From the NCBI GenBank assembly GCA_945873505.1, contig CAMCDQ010000015.1, forward strand, positions 1 to 46,382: a stretch of DNA of 46,382 bases, in the 5' to 3' direction. Of this stretch, positions 9,478 to 17,460 are shown piece by piece. The notes beneath the pieces are model-generated. The model did no database searches. It saw nothing but the letters and a program-made list of their open reading frames with translations, and was not told the DNA's origin. Numbering within the stretch: position 1 is the first letter of the stretch; the number at the start of each line of letters is the position of its first letter. The translations under genes and the position numbers were made by a program. The DNA is from Chitinophaga pinensis (GTDB taxonomy: Bacteria > Bacteroidota > Bacteroidia > Flavobacteriales > Flavobacteriaceae).

Positions 9478-9515
9478 AAAAAATACTACTTATAAAGATT
9501 TATTACCACCCGGGA

Positions 9516-10850
9516 TTAAGATATAGTTTTACTTTTCAAAAAATCCATTCGCACGCTTCCGTCTTCATCAATTTTAGTAAGATTAATTTCATTCAAAGTA
9601 TTCACTAAATCAGGATTCCAAGGGGTTTTCACTTTTACATAATTTTCTGTAAAACCATGAATATAACCGCCTTTATTTTCACTTTCAAAAAGAACAATTC
9701 GATTGGTTCCTATTTGACTTTCATAAAAAGCACGGCGTTTTTTTACAGATAATCCACGTAACATTTTACTTCTTTTGGCTCGAACATTTGCAGGAACAAC
9801 TCCTTCCATATCGGCAGCTTCAGTATTATCACGTTCAGAATATGTAAAAACGTGTAAATAGGAAATATCCATTTCATTCAAAAAATGATAGGTTTCGAGA
9901 AAATGTTCATCGGTTTCACCAGGAAAACCTACAATAACATCCACGCCAATACAAGCGTGTGGCATCACTTCCCGAATTTTATTCACGCGCTCCGTATACA
10001 CTTCTCGTAAATAACGACGCTTCATTAATTTCAAAATTTCATTACTTCCAGATTGTAACGGAATATGAAAATGCGGCACAAAAGTCCTGCTTTTAGAAAC
10101 AAAATCAATTGTTTCATTTTTCAATAAATTAGGCTCAATCGACGAAATTCGCAAGCGCTCAATTCCTTCAATTTTATCCAATTCTTGAACCAACTCTAAA
10201 AAAGTATGCTCGTGTTTTTTATTCCCAAATTCTCCTTTTCCATAATCCCCAATATTCACACCCGTCAAAACAATTTCCTTGATGTTTTGCTCCGAAATTT
10301 CCTTAGCATTTTTCAATACATTTTCTAACGCATCACTTCTCGAAATCCCACGTGCCAAGGGAATTGTACAATACGTACATTTATAATCGCACCCATCTTG
10401 AACCTTCAAAAATGCCCGAGTTCTATCTCCAATTGAGTAACTTCCAACGTAAAAATCGGCTTCAGAAATCTCGCAAGAATGCACTTCACCCCTATCATTT
10501 TTGGACAAATCATTAATATAATCGGTAATTTTAAACTTTTCTGTAGCACCCAAAACCAAGTCAACTCCTTCCACATCGGCTAATTCTTCCGGTTTTAATT
10601 GGGCATAACAACCCACAGCCGCAACAAACGCTTTATCATTCAATTTCATCGCTTTTCGCACCACCTGCTTGAATTGTTTGTCCGCATTTTCCGTCACAGA
10701 ACAGGTATTTATCACATAAATATCGGCCACTTCTTCAAAATCGACGCGGTCAAAACCTTCCTCCGTGAAATTTCTAGCAATCGTAGAAGTCTCCGAAAAA
10801 TTCAGCTTGCAACCCAAGGTGTAAAAAGCAACTTTTTTTCTATCCTTCAT
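9516..10850 (-). CDS. mtaB: tRNA (N6-threonylcarbamoyladenosine(37)-C2)-methylthiotransferase MtaB
   Basis: A radical SAM methylthiotransferase of 444 aa. The N-terminal UPF0004 domain supplies auxiliary-cluster cysteines C14 (TLGCKLN), C50 (INTCSV) and C81 (AVGCYAQ). The radical SAM CxxxCxxC motif is C154, C158, C161 in QDGCDYKCTYC. A C-terminal TRAM-like part follows. MtaB converts t6A to ms2t6A at position 37 of tRNAs reading ANN codons; the GCKLN start distinguishes it from MiaB and RimO. Its upstream region (10861-10950) holds a hairpin-cored repeat element, oriented towards the start codon. Confidence 0.93.
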   Translation of the reverse strand: MKDRKKVAFYTLGCKLNFSETSTIARNFTEEGFDRVDFEEVADIYVINTCSVTENADKQFKQVVRKAMKLNDKAFVAAVGCYAQLKPEELADVEGVDLVLGATEKFKITDYINDLSKNDRGEVHSCEISEADFYVGSYSIGDRTRAFLKVQDGCDYKCTYCTIPLARGISRSDALENVLKNAKEISEQNIKEIVLTGVNIGDYGKGEFGNKKHEHTFLELVQELDKIEGIERLRISSIEPNLLKNETIDFVSKSRTFVPHFHIPLQSGSNEILKLMKRRYLREVYTERVNKIREVMPHACIGVDVIVGFPGETDEHFLETYHFLNEMDISYLHVFTYSERDNTEAADMEGVVPANVRAKRSKMLRGLSVKKRRAFYESQIGTNRIVLFESENKGGYIHGFTENYVKVKTPWNPDLVNTLNEINLTKIDEDGSVRMDFLKSKTIS

Positions 10851-10860
10851 ATTTTTTTTA

Positions 10861-10950
10861 TTTGGGCGAATCCCTTTGGGTCGGGCTATTCGCTATATCC
10901 ACGCAAAAATGCGTGGGATGCCGCTACTATCCCTTTCGCGAACTCCGTGC
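10861..10950 (-). repeat. Hairpin-cored intergenic repeat upstream of mtaB (copy 1)
   Basis: Read on the minus strand (towards mtaB) it has a left arm GGGATAGTAGCGGCATCC, a perfect 7-bp hairpin CCACGCA / TGCGTGG (plus-strand positions 10899-10905 and 10910-10916), and a right arm GATATAGCGAATAGCCCGAC, ending about 10 bases before the ATG. The same architecture and nearly the same hairpin recur at 14608-14676. I recall similar arms in other Flavobacterium intergenic regions, but could not search for them. Confidence 0.7.
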
Positions 10951-10995
10951 AAATTTACACACAATATTCCTTATAATGAAATCATATATACAATC

Positions 10996-11030
10996 AAAAA
11001 GCCACAACTGAAAGTTCAATTGTGGCTTTT
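10996..11030 (-). terminator. Terminator downstream of the GlmU-like gene
   Basis: The inverted repeat AAAGCCACAA / TTGTGGCTTT has a 12-base loop, with A-run on the left (a T-run when read on the minus strand). It fits an intrinsic terminator for the minus-strand gene ending at 11049. Confidence 0.75.
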
Positions 11031-11048
11031 ATATTTAATTCAAATTAT

Positions 11049-12224
11049 TTAATCTTTTCTCCACTTTTTAGATTCTTCAAAAACGTGTTCTAAAATGGCT
11101 TTGTCTTGTTCGGTAAATTCTACGTGTCTTCTATCCATTACGATTTTTGCAACTTCAAAAGCTTTTTTGGTAAGATACGTTACAAATCCAGAAGCACCGC
11201 CCCAAGAAAAACTCGGAACAAAATTACGAGGAAAACCACTTCCGAAAATATTAGCACTCACGCCAACTACGGTTCCTGTGTTAAACATCGTATTAATACC
11301 GCATTTACTATGATCGCCCATCATTAAACCACAAAACTGAAGTCCTGTTTTGGCAAAATTCTCCGTTTCGTAACTCCATAATTTCACTTCTTCATAATTA
11401 TTTTTTAAATTAGAATTGTTTGAATCCGCGCCAATATTACACCATTCTCCCAATACCGAATTCCCTAAAAACCCATCATGTCCTTTGTTAGAATAACCAA
11501 ACAAAACAGAATTATTTACTTCGCCACCAATCCTGCAATGCGGACCAACAGTTGTTGCACCATATACTTTAGTAGCCAATTTTACTTGGGCTTCCTCGCA
11601 CAATGCAAACGGACCGCGAATGACAGAACCTTCCATAATTTCAGAATTTTTTCCAATATATATAGGTCCTGTCGAGGCATTTAATGTTACAAATTCTAAT
11701 TTTGCTCCTTCTTCAATAAAAATAGAGGAAAGAGAAATTACATTAACACTTTTTGGAATGGGCTGAGAGATCCTATCTTCGGTTAAAAGCTCAAAATCTT
11801 CCCGAATTGCCGCATCGTTTTTGGCAAAAATATCCCAAGTATGTTCCAATTTCAAATAATCTCCATCGAATTCAATTATTTCATAAGTATCAAAATCTAC
11901 TTCTTCTTGAGATTCTTGTGTGTAAAAAGCAATTACTTCATCGCCTTTGAAAACGGCTTGATTTCGCTCTAAATTACTAATTAATTCAACCAAAACTGGA
12001 TTAGGCAAATACGATGCATTTATCATTACATTTTCTTCCAATTCTACCATTGGAAACTTTTCCGATAAATATTCTTCGGTTAAAGTAGTGGTTGTAGAAC
12101 CTAAATATTTCTCCCATTTTTCACGAATTGTCAAAATTCCAATGCGAATATCGGCAACAGGACGTGTAAATGTGAAAGGCAATAATGCATTTCTGGAAGG
12201 TCCGTCAAAAAGGATATAATTCAT
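11049..12224 (-). CDS. GlmU-like putative sugar nucleotidyltransferase with hexapeptide-repeat domain
   Basis: A 391-aa protein with two parts. Residues 1-~190 resemble the NTP_transf_4 group (ILFDGPSRNALLPFTFTRPV, then IRIGILTIREKW); this group lacks the standard GxGTRM nucleotide loop. The second half is a left-handed beta-helix of hexapeptide repeats (IYIGKNSEIMEGSVIRGP, CRIGGEVNNSVLFGYSNKG), as in acyltransferases such as GlmU. NCBI-style names for Bacteroidetes homologs are GlmU family or putative sugar nucleotidyltransferase. The actual reaction is not established. It lies between rpmE2 and mtaB on the minus strand and has its own terminator. Confidence 0.85.
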   Translation of the reverse strand: MNYILFDGPSRNALLPFTFTRPVADIRIGILTIREKWEKYLGSTTTTLTEEYLSEKFPMVELEENVMINASYLPNPVLVELISNLERNQAVFKGDEVIAFYTQESQEEVDFDTYEIIEFDGDYLKLEHTWDIFAKNDAAIREDFELLTEDRISQPIPKSVNVISLSSIFIEEGAKLEFVTLNASTGPIYIGKNSEIMEGSVIRGPFALCEEAQVKLATKVYGATTVGPHCRIGGEVNNSVLFGYSNKGHDGFLGNSVLGEWCNIGADSNNSNLKNNYEEVKLWSYETENFAKTGLQFCGLMMGDHSKCGINTMFNTGTVVGVSANIFGSGFPRNFVPSFSWGGASGFVTYLTKKAFEVAKIVMDRRHVEFTEQDKAILEHVFEESKKWRKD

Positions 12225-12350
12225 AAAATTGGTTATTTGTTGATTTGGTTATTTGTTTAATCGAAAATAGATTCCGAAAACTTTACCGTTTTTTATACTA
12301 TTGACTTCAAAGTTACAAAGTTTAATAGAATAAGGAAGAATTTGTCCATA

Positions 12351-12378
12351 AAAAAACCCCGCAATTTGCGAGGTTTTA
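12351..12378 (-). terminator. Terminator of rpmE2
   Basis: A GC-rich stem, ACCCCGCAA / TTGCGaGGTT with a short loop, follows the rpmE2 stop. A run of six As on its left side reads as a T-run on the minus strand. Confidence 0.75.
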
Positions 12379-12401
12379 TATAATTTGAAAACAGATAACT
12401 A

Positions 12402-12653
12402 TTATTTACCGTGTTTAGCGTATTTCGTTTTGAATTTATCAATACGTCCTGCAGTATCGATAAGTTTAGATTTACCTGTGTAAAAAGGGTGAGAAGTTCT
12501 TGAAATCTCCAATTTCACAACTGGATATTCAACACCTTCATGTATGATAGTTTCTTTAGTATCTGCAGTAGATTTTGTAATAAAAACGTCTTCATTTGAC
12601 ATGTCTTTAAAAGCAACTAATCTGTAATTTTCTGGGTGTACACCTTTTTTCAT
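12402..12653 (-). CDS. rpmE2: 50S ribosomal protein L31 type B
   Basis: An 83-aa L31 of the long type B class, which lacks the zinc-binding CxxC pair of type A; no cysteine is present in the protein. The family motifs [26 protein letters not shown] and [12 protein letters not shown] are clear. L31 sits at the interface between the ribosomal subunits. Type B forms do not need zinc and in some bacteria replace type A under zinc limitation, but in flavobacteria this is often the sole L31. It is monocistronic with its own terminator. Confidence 0.97.
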   Translation of the reverse strand: MKKGVHPENYRLVAFKDMSNEDVFITKSTADTKETIIHEGVEYPVVKLEISRTSHPFYTGKSKLIDTAGRIDKFKTKYAKHGK

Positions 12654-12862
12654 CTTAAATCTTTTTTTATTTGTTTCAATTATAATTTGCTTTGAAGCTT
12701 TTCATCTAATAGAAAAGGTATAAACACACTATAACTTTTTGTTTTAACTTTATTATTTTGAGTTTGCAAATTTACACTTATTTTTCAATAATCAAACCAT
12801 AGTTGCGTTTTTTTTTATTTCAAGGAAAATGTAATTTTTATCTTAGGTAAATTGGGAATTGT

Positions 12863-12870
12863 TATATTTG
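12863..12870 (+). promoter_or_regulatory. Probable -7 element of DUF4199 gene
   Basis: TATATTTG matches the flavobacterial -7 consensus TAnnTTTG and lies 25 bases before the ATG at 12896. No clear TTG at the proper -33 spacing is seen, so this is a partial match. Confidence 0.45.
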
Positions 12871-12895
12871 TAGATTAATTTAAAACAATAGTATT

Positions 12896-13438
12896 ATGGA
12901 ACAAAAAATGTCTCCTTCGAAATCAGCTTTACAGTATGGTGCGTTATTCGGAATTTTAATGGTTTTAGAGTTTGTATTGGTCTATGTTATGGATGTAGAT
13001 CCAATTACAAATCCTACAACAGGAATTATAATCAATACTTTTAATTACCTGATTTTTCCTGTAAGTATAATTACAATTGGTTGTGTGAATTTTAAGAAAA
13101 ACCTAAACAATGGTTTTGTATCTTTTGGAGAATGCTTAAAAATTGGCGTTACAATTTGTTTGATAGCTGGATTAATCTCCGGAGTTTTTAGTGCTGTTTT
13201 TAACATGATATTTCCAGAATTTGTAGAAGATATTATGAAAAAAACGAGACAAGTAATGCTAAAGCAAAATCCAACAATGACATCTGCTCAGGTTGAAATG
13301 GCAATTTCTATGACGAAAAAATTTATGAGTCCAGCAATTGTAATCCCCGCAACTATAGCAATGTATTCTTTTATAGGCTTAATATATTCATTAATAATTG
13401 GTGCATTTGTAAAAAATGACAATCCACAAAGTTTGTAG
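12896..13438 (+). CDS. DUF4199 domain-containing membrane protein
   Basis: A 180-aa integral membrane protein with four predicted helices (about residues 12-31, 45-62, 82-104 and 150-172). The third and fourth frame a soluble loop containing PEFVEDIMKKTRQVMLKQNP. It fits the DUF4199 family, which is common in Bacteroidetes and has no assigned function. It is followed after 4 bases by a GT2 glycosyltransferase gene; this pair is often linked in flavobacteria, suggesting a shared envelope role, which is an inference. Confidence 0.85.
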   Translation: MEQKMSPSKSALQYGALFGILMVLEFVLVYVMDVDPITNPTTGIIINTFNYLIFPVSIITIGCVNFKKNLNNGFVSFGECLKIGVTICLIAGLISGVFSAVFNMIFPEFVEDIMKKTRQVMLKQNPTMTSAQVEMAISMTKKFMSPAIVIPATIAMYSFIGLIYSLIIGAFVKNDNPQSL

Positions 13439-13442
13439 TTAA

Positions 13443-14396
13443 ATGATTTTATCCATTATAATTCCACTTCTCAACGAAGAAGAATCGTTGCAAGAACTCC
13501 ATAATTGGATTGTTTCTGTGATGAAATCTAATACTTATTCCTACGAAGTTATTTTTATTGACGATGGAAGCACCGACAGTTCTTGGTCTATTATTGAGCG
13601 TTTGTCTGCTGAAAATTCAAGTATTAAAGGAATTCGCTTTTTGAGAAACTATGGAAAATCACAGGCTTTGCACGCTGGTTTTGCAAAAGCGCAGGGTAAT
13701 GTTGTGATTACAATGGATGCCGATTTACAAGACAGCCCTGAAGAAATTCCGGGATTAATTGATATGATTACCAATCAAGAATTTGATTTGGTTTCGGGCT
13801 GGAAAAAGAAACGCTACGATGCTGTATTTGCGAAAAATATACCATCTAAATTATTCAATTGGGCGGCACGGAAAACATCCGGCGTTCAGCTGAATGATTT
13901 TAATTGTGGCTTGAAAGCCTACAAAAACGTAGTCATAAAAAATATTGAAGTTTCGGGAGAAATGCACCGCTATATTCCAGTATTAGCAAAAAACGCAGGT
14001 TTTAGCAAAATTGGTGAAAAGGTAGTTTTGCACCAAGCCAGAAAATATGGCGAAACTAAATTTGGTATGGAACGCTTTATTAACGGCTTCTTAGATTTGA
14101 TTACGATTTGGTTTCTTTCTCGTTTTGGAAAAAGACCGATGCATTTGTTTGGTGCTTTGGGATCGGTAATGTTTATGATTGGATTTATATCTGCTGGATT
14201 TATTGGGTTTATGAAATTGTATAAATTGTATCATACAATGCCGTATGATTTGGTGACTAACAATCCTTGGTTTTACATTTCGTTGACCACAATGATTATA
14301 GGAACACAATTGTTTTTAGCGGGGTTTTTAGGGGAAATAATTTTGAGAACAAAGAATAACGAGGAACGGTATAAGGTTTCAAAGGAAACAAGATAA
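13443..14396 (+). CDS. Glycosyltransferase family 2 (DPM1/GtrB-like, membrane-anchored)
   Basis: A 317-aa inverting GT-A glycosyltransferase. The N-terminal domain has SIIIPLLNEEESL, the nucleotide-binding DDGSTDSSW, the metal-binding MDADLQDSPEE and the acceptor-region LNDFNCGLKAYK. Two C-terminal helices (about residues 230-260 and 270-300) anchor it, as in GtrB, ArnC and polyprenyl-phosphate mannose or glucose synthases. It probably moves a sugar from a nucleotide donor to undecaprenyl phosphate at the inner leaflet; the sugar is not known. It is probably co-transcribed with the DUF4199 gene 4 bases upstream. Confidence 0.92.
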   Translation: MILSIIIPLLNEEESLQELHNWIVSVMKSNTYSYEVIFIDDGSTDSSWSIIERLSAENSSIKGIRFLRNYGKSQALHAGFAKAQGNVVITMDADLQDSPEEIPGLIDMITNQEFDLVSGWKKKRYDAVFAKNIPSKLFNWAARKTSGVQLNDFNCGLKAYKNVVIKNIEVSGEMHRYIPVLAKNAGFSKIGEKVVLHQARKYGETKFGMERFINGFLDLITIWFLSRFGKRPMHLFGALGSVMFMIGFISAGFIGFMKLYKLYHTMPYDLVTNNPWFYISLTTMIIGTQLFLAGFLGEIILRTKNNEERYKVSKETR

Positions 14397-14469
14397 AATA
14401 ACTTAAAGTAATTTTTAGGAAGAATTATTTCACGATTTCCAAAAATTTAAGTTTTACTTGAAGTTAATA

Positions 14470-14498
14470 GTTTGAGGTCACAAATTGTGACCTCAAAC
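14470..14498. repeat. 29-bp perfect palindrome in the GT2-pgm intergenic region
   Basis: Two 14-bp arms, GTTTGAGGTCACAA and TTGTGACCTCAAAC, flank a single A. No T-run follows, so it is not a standard intrinsic terminator. It could be an operator for a dimeric regulator or a small mobile palindrome. The rest of 14397-14607 is AT-rich and holds nothing else I can name. Confidence 0.6.
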
Positions 14499-14607
14499 AA
14501 AAATTTGTGAAATGTGTGGCAAAAAAAGAAAAATGACGCAAAGTTTTTAAAGAAATTAAACTTGAAAAGCCTAAATTAAAAATTAAAAAAATAAAACTAT
14601 TTATGGC

Positions 14608-14676
14608 TAGCCCTGATTGAAGTGTAAAGCCCACGCTTTTTAGCGTGGCTTGAAACGGAAAGCAGGAAATAGCTCC
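14608..14676 (+). repeat. Hairpin-cored intergenic repeat upstream of the phosphosugar mutase gene (copy 2)
   Basis: It consists of a left arm TAGCCCTGATTGAAGTG, a hairpin AAGCCcACGCT / AGCGTGGCTT around TTTT (one bulged C), and a right arm GAAACGGAAAGCAGGAAATA ending in GCTCC. It ends 13 bases before the ATG at 14690. The hairpin is almost the same as in the copy before mtaB, and the outer arms recur at 34994-35104. Confidence 0.75.
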
Positions 14677-14689
14677 AAAAAAAATAAAA

Positions 14690-16417
14690 ATGGATATACC
14701 GCAAAATATTTTAAATGCCGTGAATGAATGGCTAACTCCAGTTTTCGATAGAGAAACGCAAGAGGAAATTAAGGAAATGATGACTTCGTCGCCAAAAAAT
14801 TTAGAGGAAAGTTTCTATAAAAACTTAGAGTTTGGAACGGGTGGAATGCGCGGAATTATGGGCGTTGGGACCAATAGAATCAACAAATATACGCTTGGGA
14901 AAAATACGCAAGGGATTTCAAATTATATGCAAAAAGTCTTTCCTGGAAAGGAATTGAAAGTTGCAATTGCATTTGATTGTCGTCATAATAGTCAATCTTT
15001 GGCGAAAGTGGTTGCGGATGTTTTTTCGGCAAATGGGATAAAAGTGTATTTATTTTCGGATATGCGACCTACACCAGAATTGAGTTTTGCGTTGAAATAT
15101 TTAGGATGCCAAGCAGGAATTGTGCTTACTGCTTCGCATAATCCGCCAGAATATAACGGTTATAAAGTGTATTGGGAAGATGGTGGACAACTTGTTCCAC
15201 CTCAAGATGCGGCGATTATTAATGTAATTGAAGCATTGAAATATGACGAAATTAAATTTGGGGCAAACAAAGATTTGATTGAATATATAGATGCGGAAAT
15301 TGATGCGGCTTTTGTGAATTCATCGATTGCGAATGCAAGTTTTAATACTTCTGCAACTGCAAAAAGTGATTTGAATATTGTTTTTACCTCGTTGCACGGA
15401 ACTTCTATAAAATCGGTTCCTGCAACTTTGGCGCAAGCGGGTTACACTAATGTGAATCTTGTTGCGGAACAATCAGAACCAAATGGTGATTTTCCAACGG
15501 TGAAATCTCCGAATCCTGAAGAGCCTGAGGCGTTGAAAATGGCATTGGAATTAGCTGATAAAATTCAAGCTGATATTGTGATTGGAACCGATCCAGACTG
15601 CGATAGATTGGGCGTTGCCGTGAGAAATAACGAAGGCGAAATGATGCTATTGAACGGAAATCAAACGATGATTTTGATGACGTCATTTTTATTGGAACAA
15701 TGGCGGAAATCAGACAAAATAACTGGAAAACAGTTTGTAGGTTCTACGATAGTTTCTACTCCGATGATGATGGAATTGGCAACTGCGTATGGCGTGGAAT
15801 GCAAGGTGGGATTGACGGGATTCAAGTGGATTGCAAAAATGATTAAGGATTTTCCTGAGTTGGAATTCATTGGCGGAGGCGAAGAAAGTTTTGGATTTAT
15901 GGTTGGTGATGCGGTTCGCGATAAAGACGCGGTAGCTTCTACCCTACTGATTTGTGAAATTGCGGCTCAAGCCAAAGCAAAAGGCAGTTCTGTTTATAAA
16001 GAATTATTGGATTTATATGTAGATTATGGATTCTACAAAGAATTTTTGGTGTCAATTACCAAAAAAGGAATTGAAGGTTTGGCAGAAATAAACCAGATGA
16101 TGGTAAATATGAGAACAAATCCTTTGAAAGAAATTAACGGCGAACGCATTGTAATGATGGAAGATTATAAAACTTCGGTGGCAACTAATTTATTGACAGG
16201 CGAAACGGAAACTATGTCGATTCCGAAATCGGATGTATTAATTTATTATACTGAAGATGGGGCAAAAATTGCTGCAAGACCAAGCGGAACAGAACCGAAA
16301 ATTAAGTTTTATGTGAGTGTGAATGCAGTACTTGAATCTGTTGCTGATTTTAATGACGTAAATGCTATTTTGGATACTAAAATTAAGAGGATTTTAGAGG
16401 ATTTAAAAATTGATTGA
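14690..16417 (+). CDS. Phospho-sugar mutase (phosphoglucomutase/phosphomannomutase)
   Basis: A 575-aa alpha-D-phosphohexomutase of the long PgcA-like type. The phosphoserine loop is TASHNPPEYNG (S149), the Mg loop is GTDPDCDRLG, the sugar-binding loop is GGGEESFGF, and the C-terminal phosphate loop is RPSGTEPKIKFY. It interconverts hexose 1- and 6-phosphates, feeding UDP-glucose or GDP-mannose synthesis and glycogen use. Glucose or mannose preference cannot be decided. The stop codon overlaps the start of the yhcG-like gene (TGATG). Confidence 0.95.
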   Translation: MDIPQNILNAVNEWLTPVFDRETQEEIKEMMTSSPKNLEESFYKNLEFGTGGMRGIMGVGTNRINKYTLGKNTQGISNYMQKVFPGKELKVAIAFDCRHNSQSLAKVVADVFSANGIKVYLFSDMRPTPELSFALKYLGCQAGIVLTASHNPPEYNGYKVYWEDGGQLVPPQDAAIINVIEALKYDEIKFGANKDLIEYIDAEIDAAFVNSSIANASFNTSATAKSDLNIVFTSLHGTSIKSVPATLAQAGYTNVNLVAEQSEPNGDFPTVKSPNPEEPEALKMALELADKIQADIVIGTDPDCDRLGVAVRNNEGEMMLLNGNQTMILMTSFLLEQWRKSDKITGKQFVGSTIVSTPMMMELATAYGVECKVGLTGFKWIAKMIKDFPELEFIGGGEESFGFMVGDAVRDKDAVASTLLICEIAAQAKAKGSSVYKELLDLYVDYGFYKEFLVSITKKGIEGLAEINQMMVNMRTNPLKEINGERIVMMEDYKTSVATNLLTGETETMSIPKSDVLIYYTEDGAKIAARPSGTEPKIKFYVSVNAVLESVADFNDVNAILDTKIKRILEDLKID

Positions 16418-17460
16418 TGAGTAACTCACTGAGCCCAAATGACAATTCGATAATATTAAATTCTATAATAGATTTAATTGATTCGACACGTCAAAAAGTT
16501 GCAGTAACAGTAAATCAAGAACTTACATTATTATATTGGAAAATCGGAAAAAACATTAATGATGATGTTTTAAATAAAAACAGAGCCGATTATGGAAAAA
16601 AGCTGGTTTTAGGATTAAGTCAAGAACTTTCCAATAGATATGGAACAGGATTTAACAAACGAAACCTTCATAGTTTCATTAAGTTAAATACTGTATTTCA
16701 AGATATTACAATTGTGCACACAGTGTGTGCACAATTGAGTTGGTCACATATTAGAACTATAATTTACATAGAAAACAGTATAAAAAGAGAGTTTTATCTT
16801 CAAATGTGTAAGCACGAAAGATGGACGGTTAGGACTCTACAAGAGCGAATAGATAGTATGCTTTTTGAAAGAACAGCCATCAGCAAAAAGCCAGAACAAA
16901 CAATTATTAATGAATTAAAAGTTCTGGAAACAGAAAAAAAAATAAGTCCTGATTTAGCTTTTCGAGATCCTTATTTTTTAGACTTTTTAGGCTTACACGA
17001 TTCTTACTCGGAAAGAGATTTAGAAAGCTCTATTTTGGCACAACTTCAATATTTCATTACTGAAATGGGAAGTGAATTTGCATTTTTATCCCGTCAAAAA
17101 AGAATAACTATAGATAATGAAGATTTTTATATTGATTTGCTTTTTTATCACAGAGGTCTCAAAAGTTTAGTTGCAATTGAATTAAAACTTGGCAAATTTA
17201 AAGCAAGTTATAAAGGACAAATGGAATTATATTTACGATGGCTTGAACATAATGAACAGAAAGCTGGGGAAAACAAGCCAATTGGACTAATACTTTGTAG
17301 CGAAAAATCCCCTGAACAAATTAATTATTTAATGTTGGATAATGACAATCAAATTAAAGTTTCAGAATATCTAACCCAATTACCTGAAAAACAATTATTG
17401 CTTGAAAAATTAGAACGAGCAATTGCAATAGCAGAAAACAATTCAAGAAAAAATGAGTAA
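16417..17460 (+). CDS. YhcG-like PDDEXK nuclease domain-containing protein (DUF1016)
   Basis: A protein of about 347 aa with a DUF1016 N-terminal helical domain (residues ~10-150) and a C-terminal YhcG-type PDDEXK nuclease. The active-site pattern is D240 (YIDLLFYH) and E255-x-K257 (AIELKLG). The DUF1016 hallmark AQLSWSH is present. Family members are widespread in accessory DNA and are thought to be nucleases linked to restriction or mobile elements; the role is unproven. The ATG at 16417 overlaps the pgm stop; a TTG one codon earlier is less likely. It sits between two housekeeping genes, with 8-base overlap to the ABC gene, and looks inserted. It contains a 29-bp near-palindrome at 16709-16737. 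Confidence 0.88.
   Translation: MSNSLSPNDNSIILNSIIDLIDSTRQKVAVTVNQELTLLYWKIGKNINDDVLNKNRADYGKKLVLGLSQELSNRYGTGFNKRNLHSFIKLNTVFQDITIVHTVCAQLSWSHIRTIIYIENSIKREFYLQMCKHERWTVRTLQERIDSMLFERTAISKKPEQTIINELKVLETEKKISPDLAFRDPYFLDFLGLHDSYSERDLESSILAQLQYFITEMGSEFAFLSRQKRITIDNEDFYIDLLFYHRGLKSLVAIELKLGKFKASYKGQMELYLRWLEHNEQKAGENKPIGLILCSEKSPEQINYLMLDNDNQIKVSEYLTQLPEKQLLLEKLERAIAIAENNSRKNE
16709..16737. repeat. 29-bp near-perfect palindrome inside the yhcG-like gene
   Basis: The 13-bp arms CAATTGTGCACAC and GTGTGCACAATTG flank AGT. The arms are perfect reverse complements inside coding sequence for the residues just before AQLSWSH. Confidence 0.7.

Noticed and set aside
10599..10976. 125-codon plus-strand frame opposite mtaB and its upstream repeat
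   Set aside because: It is antisense to clear mtaB codons and reads through the repeat element; no family match.
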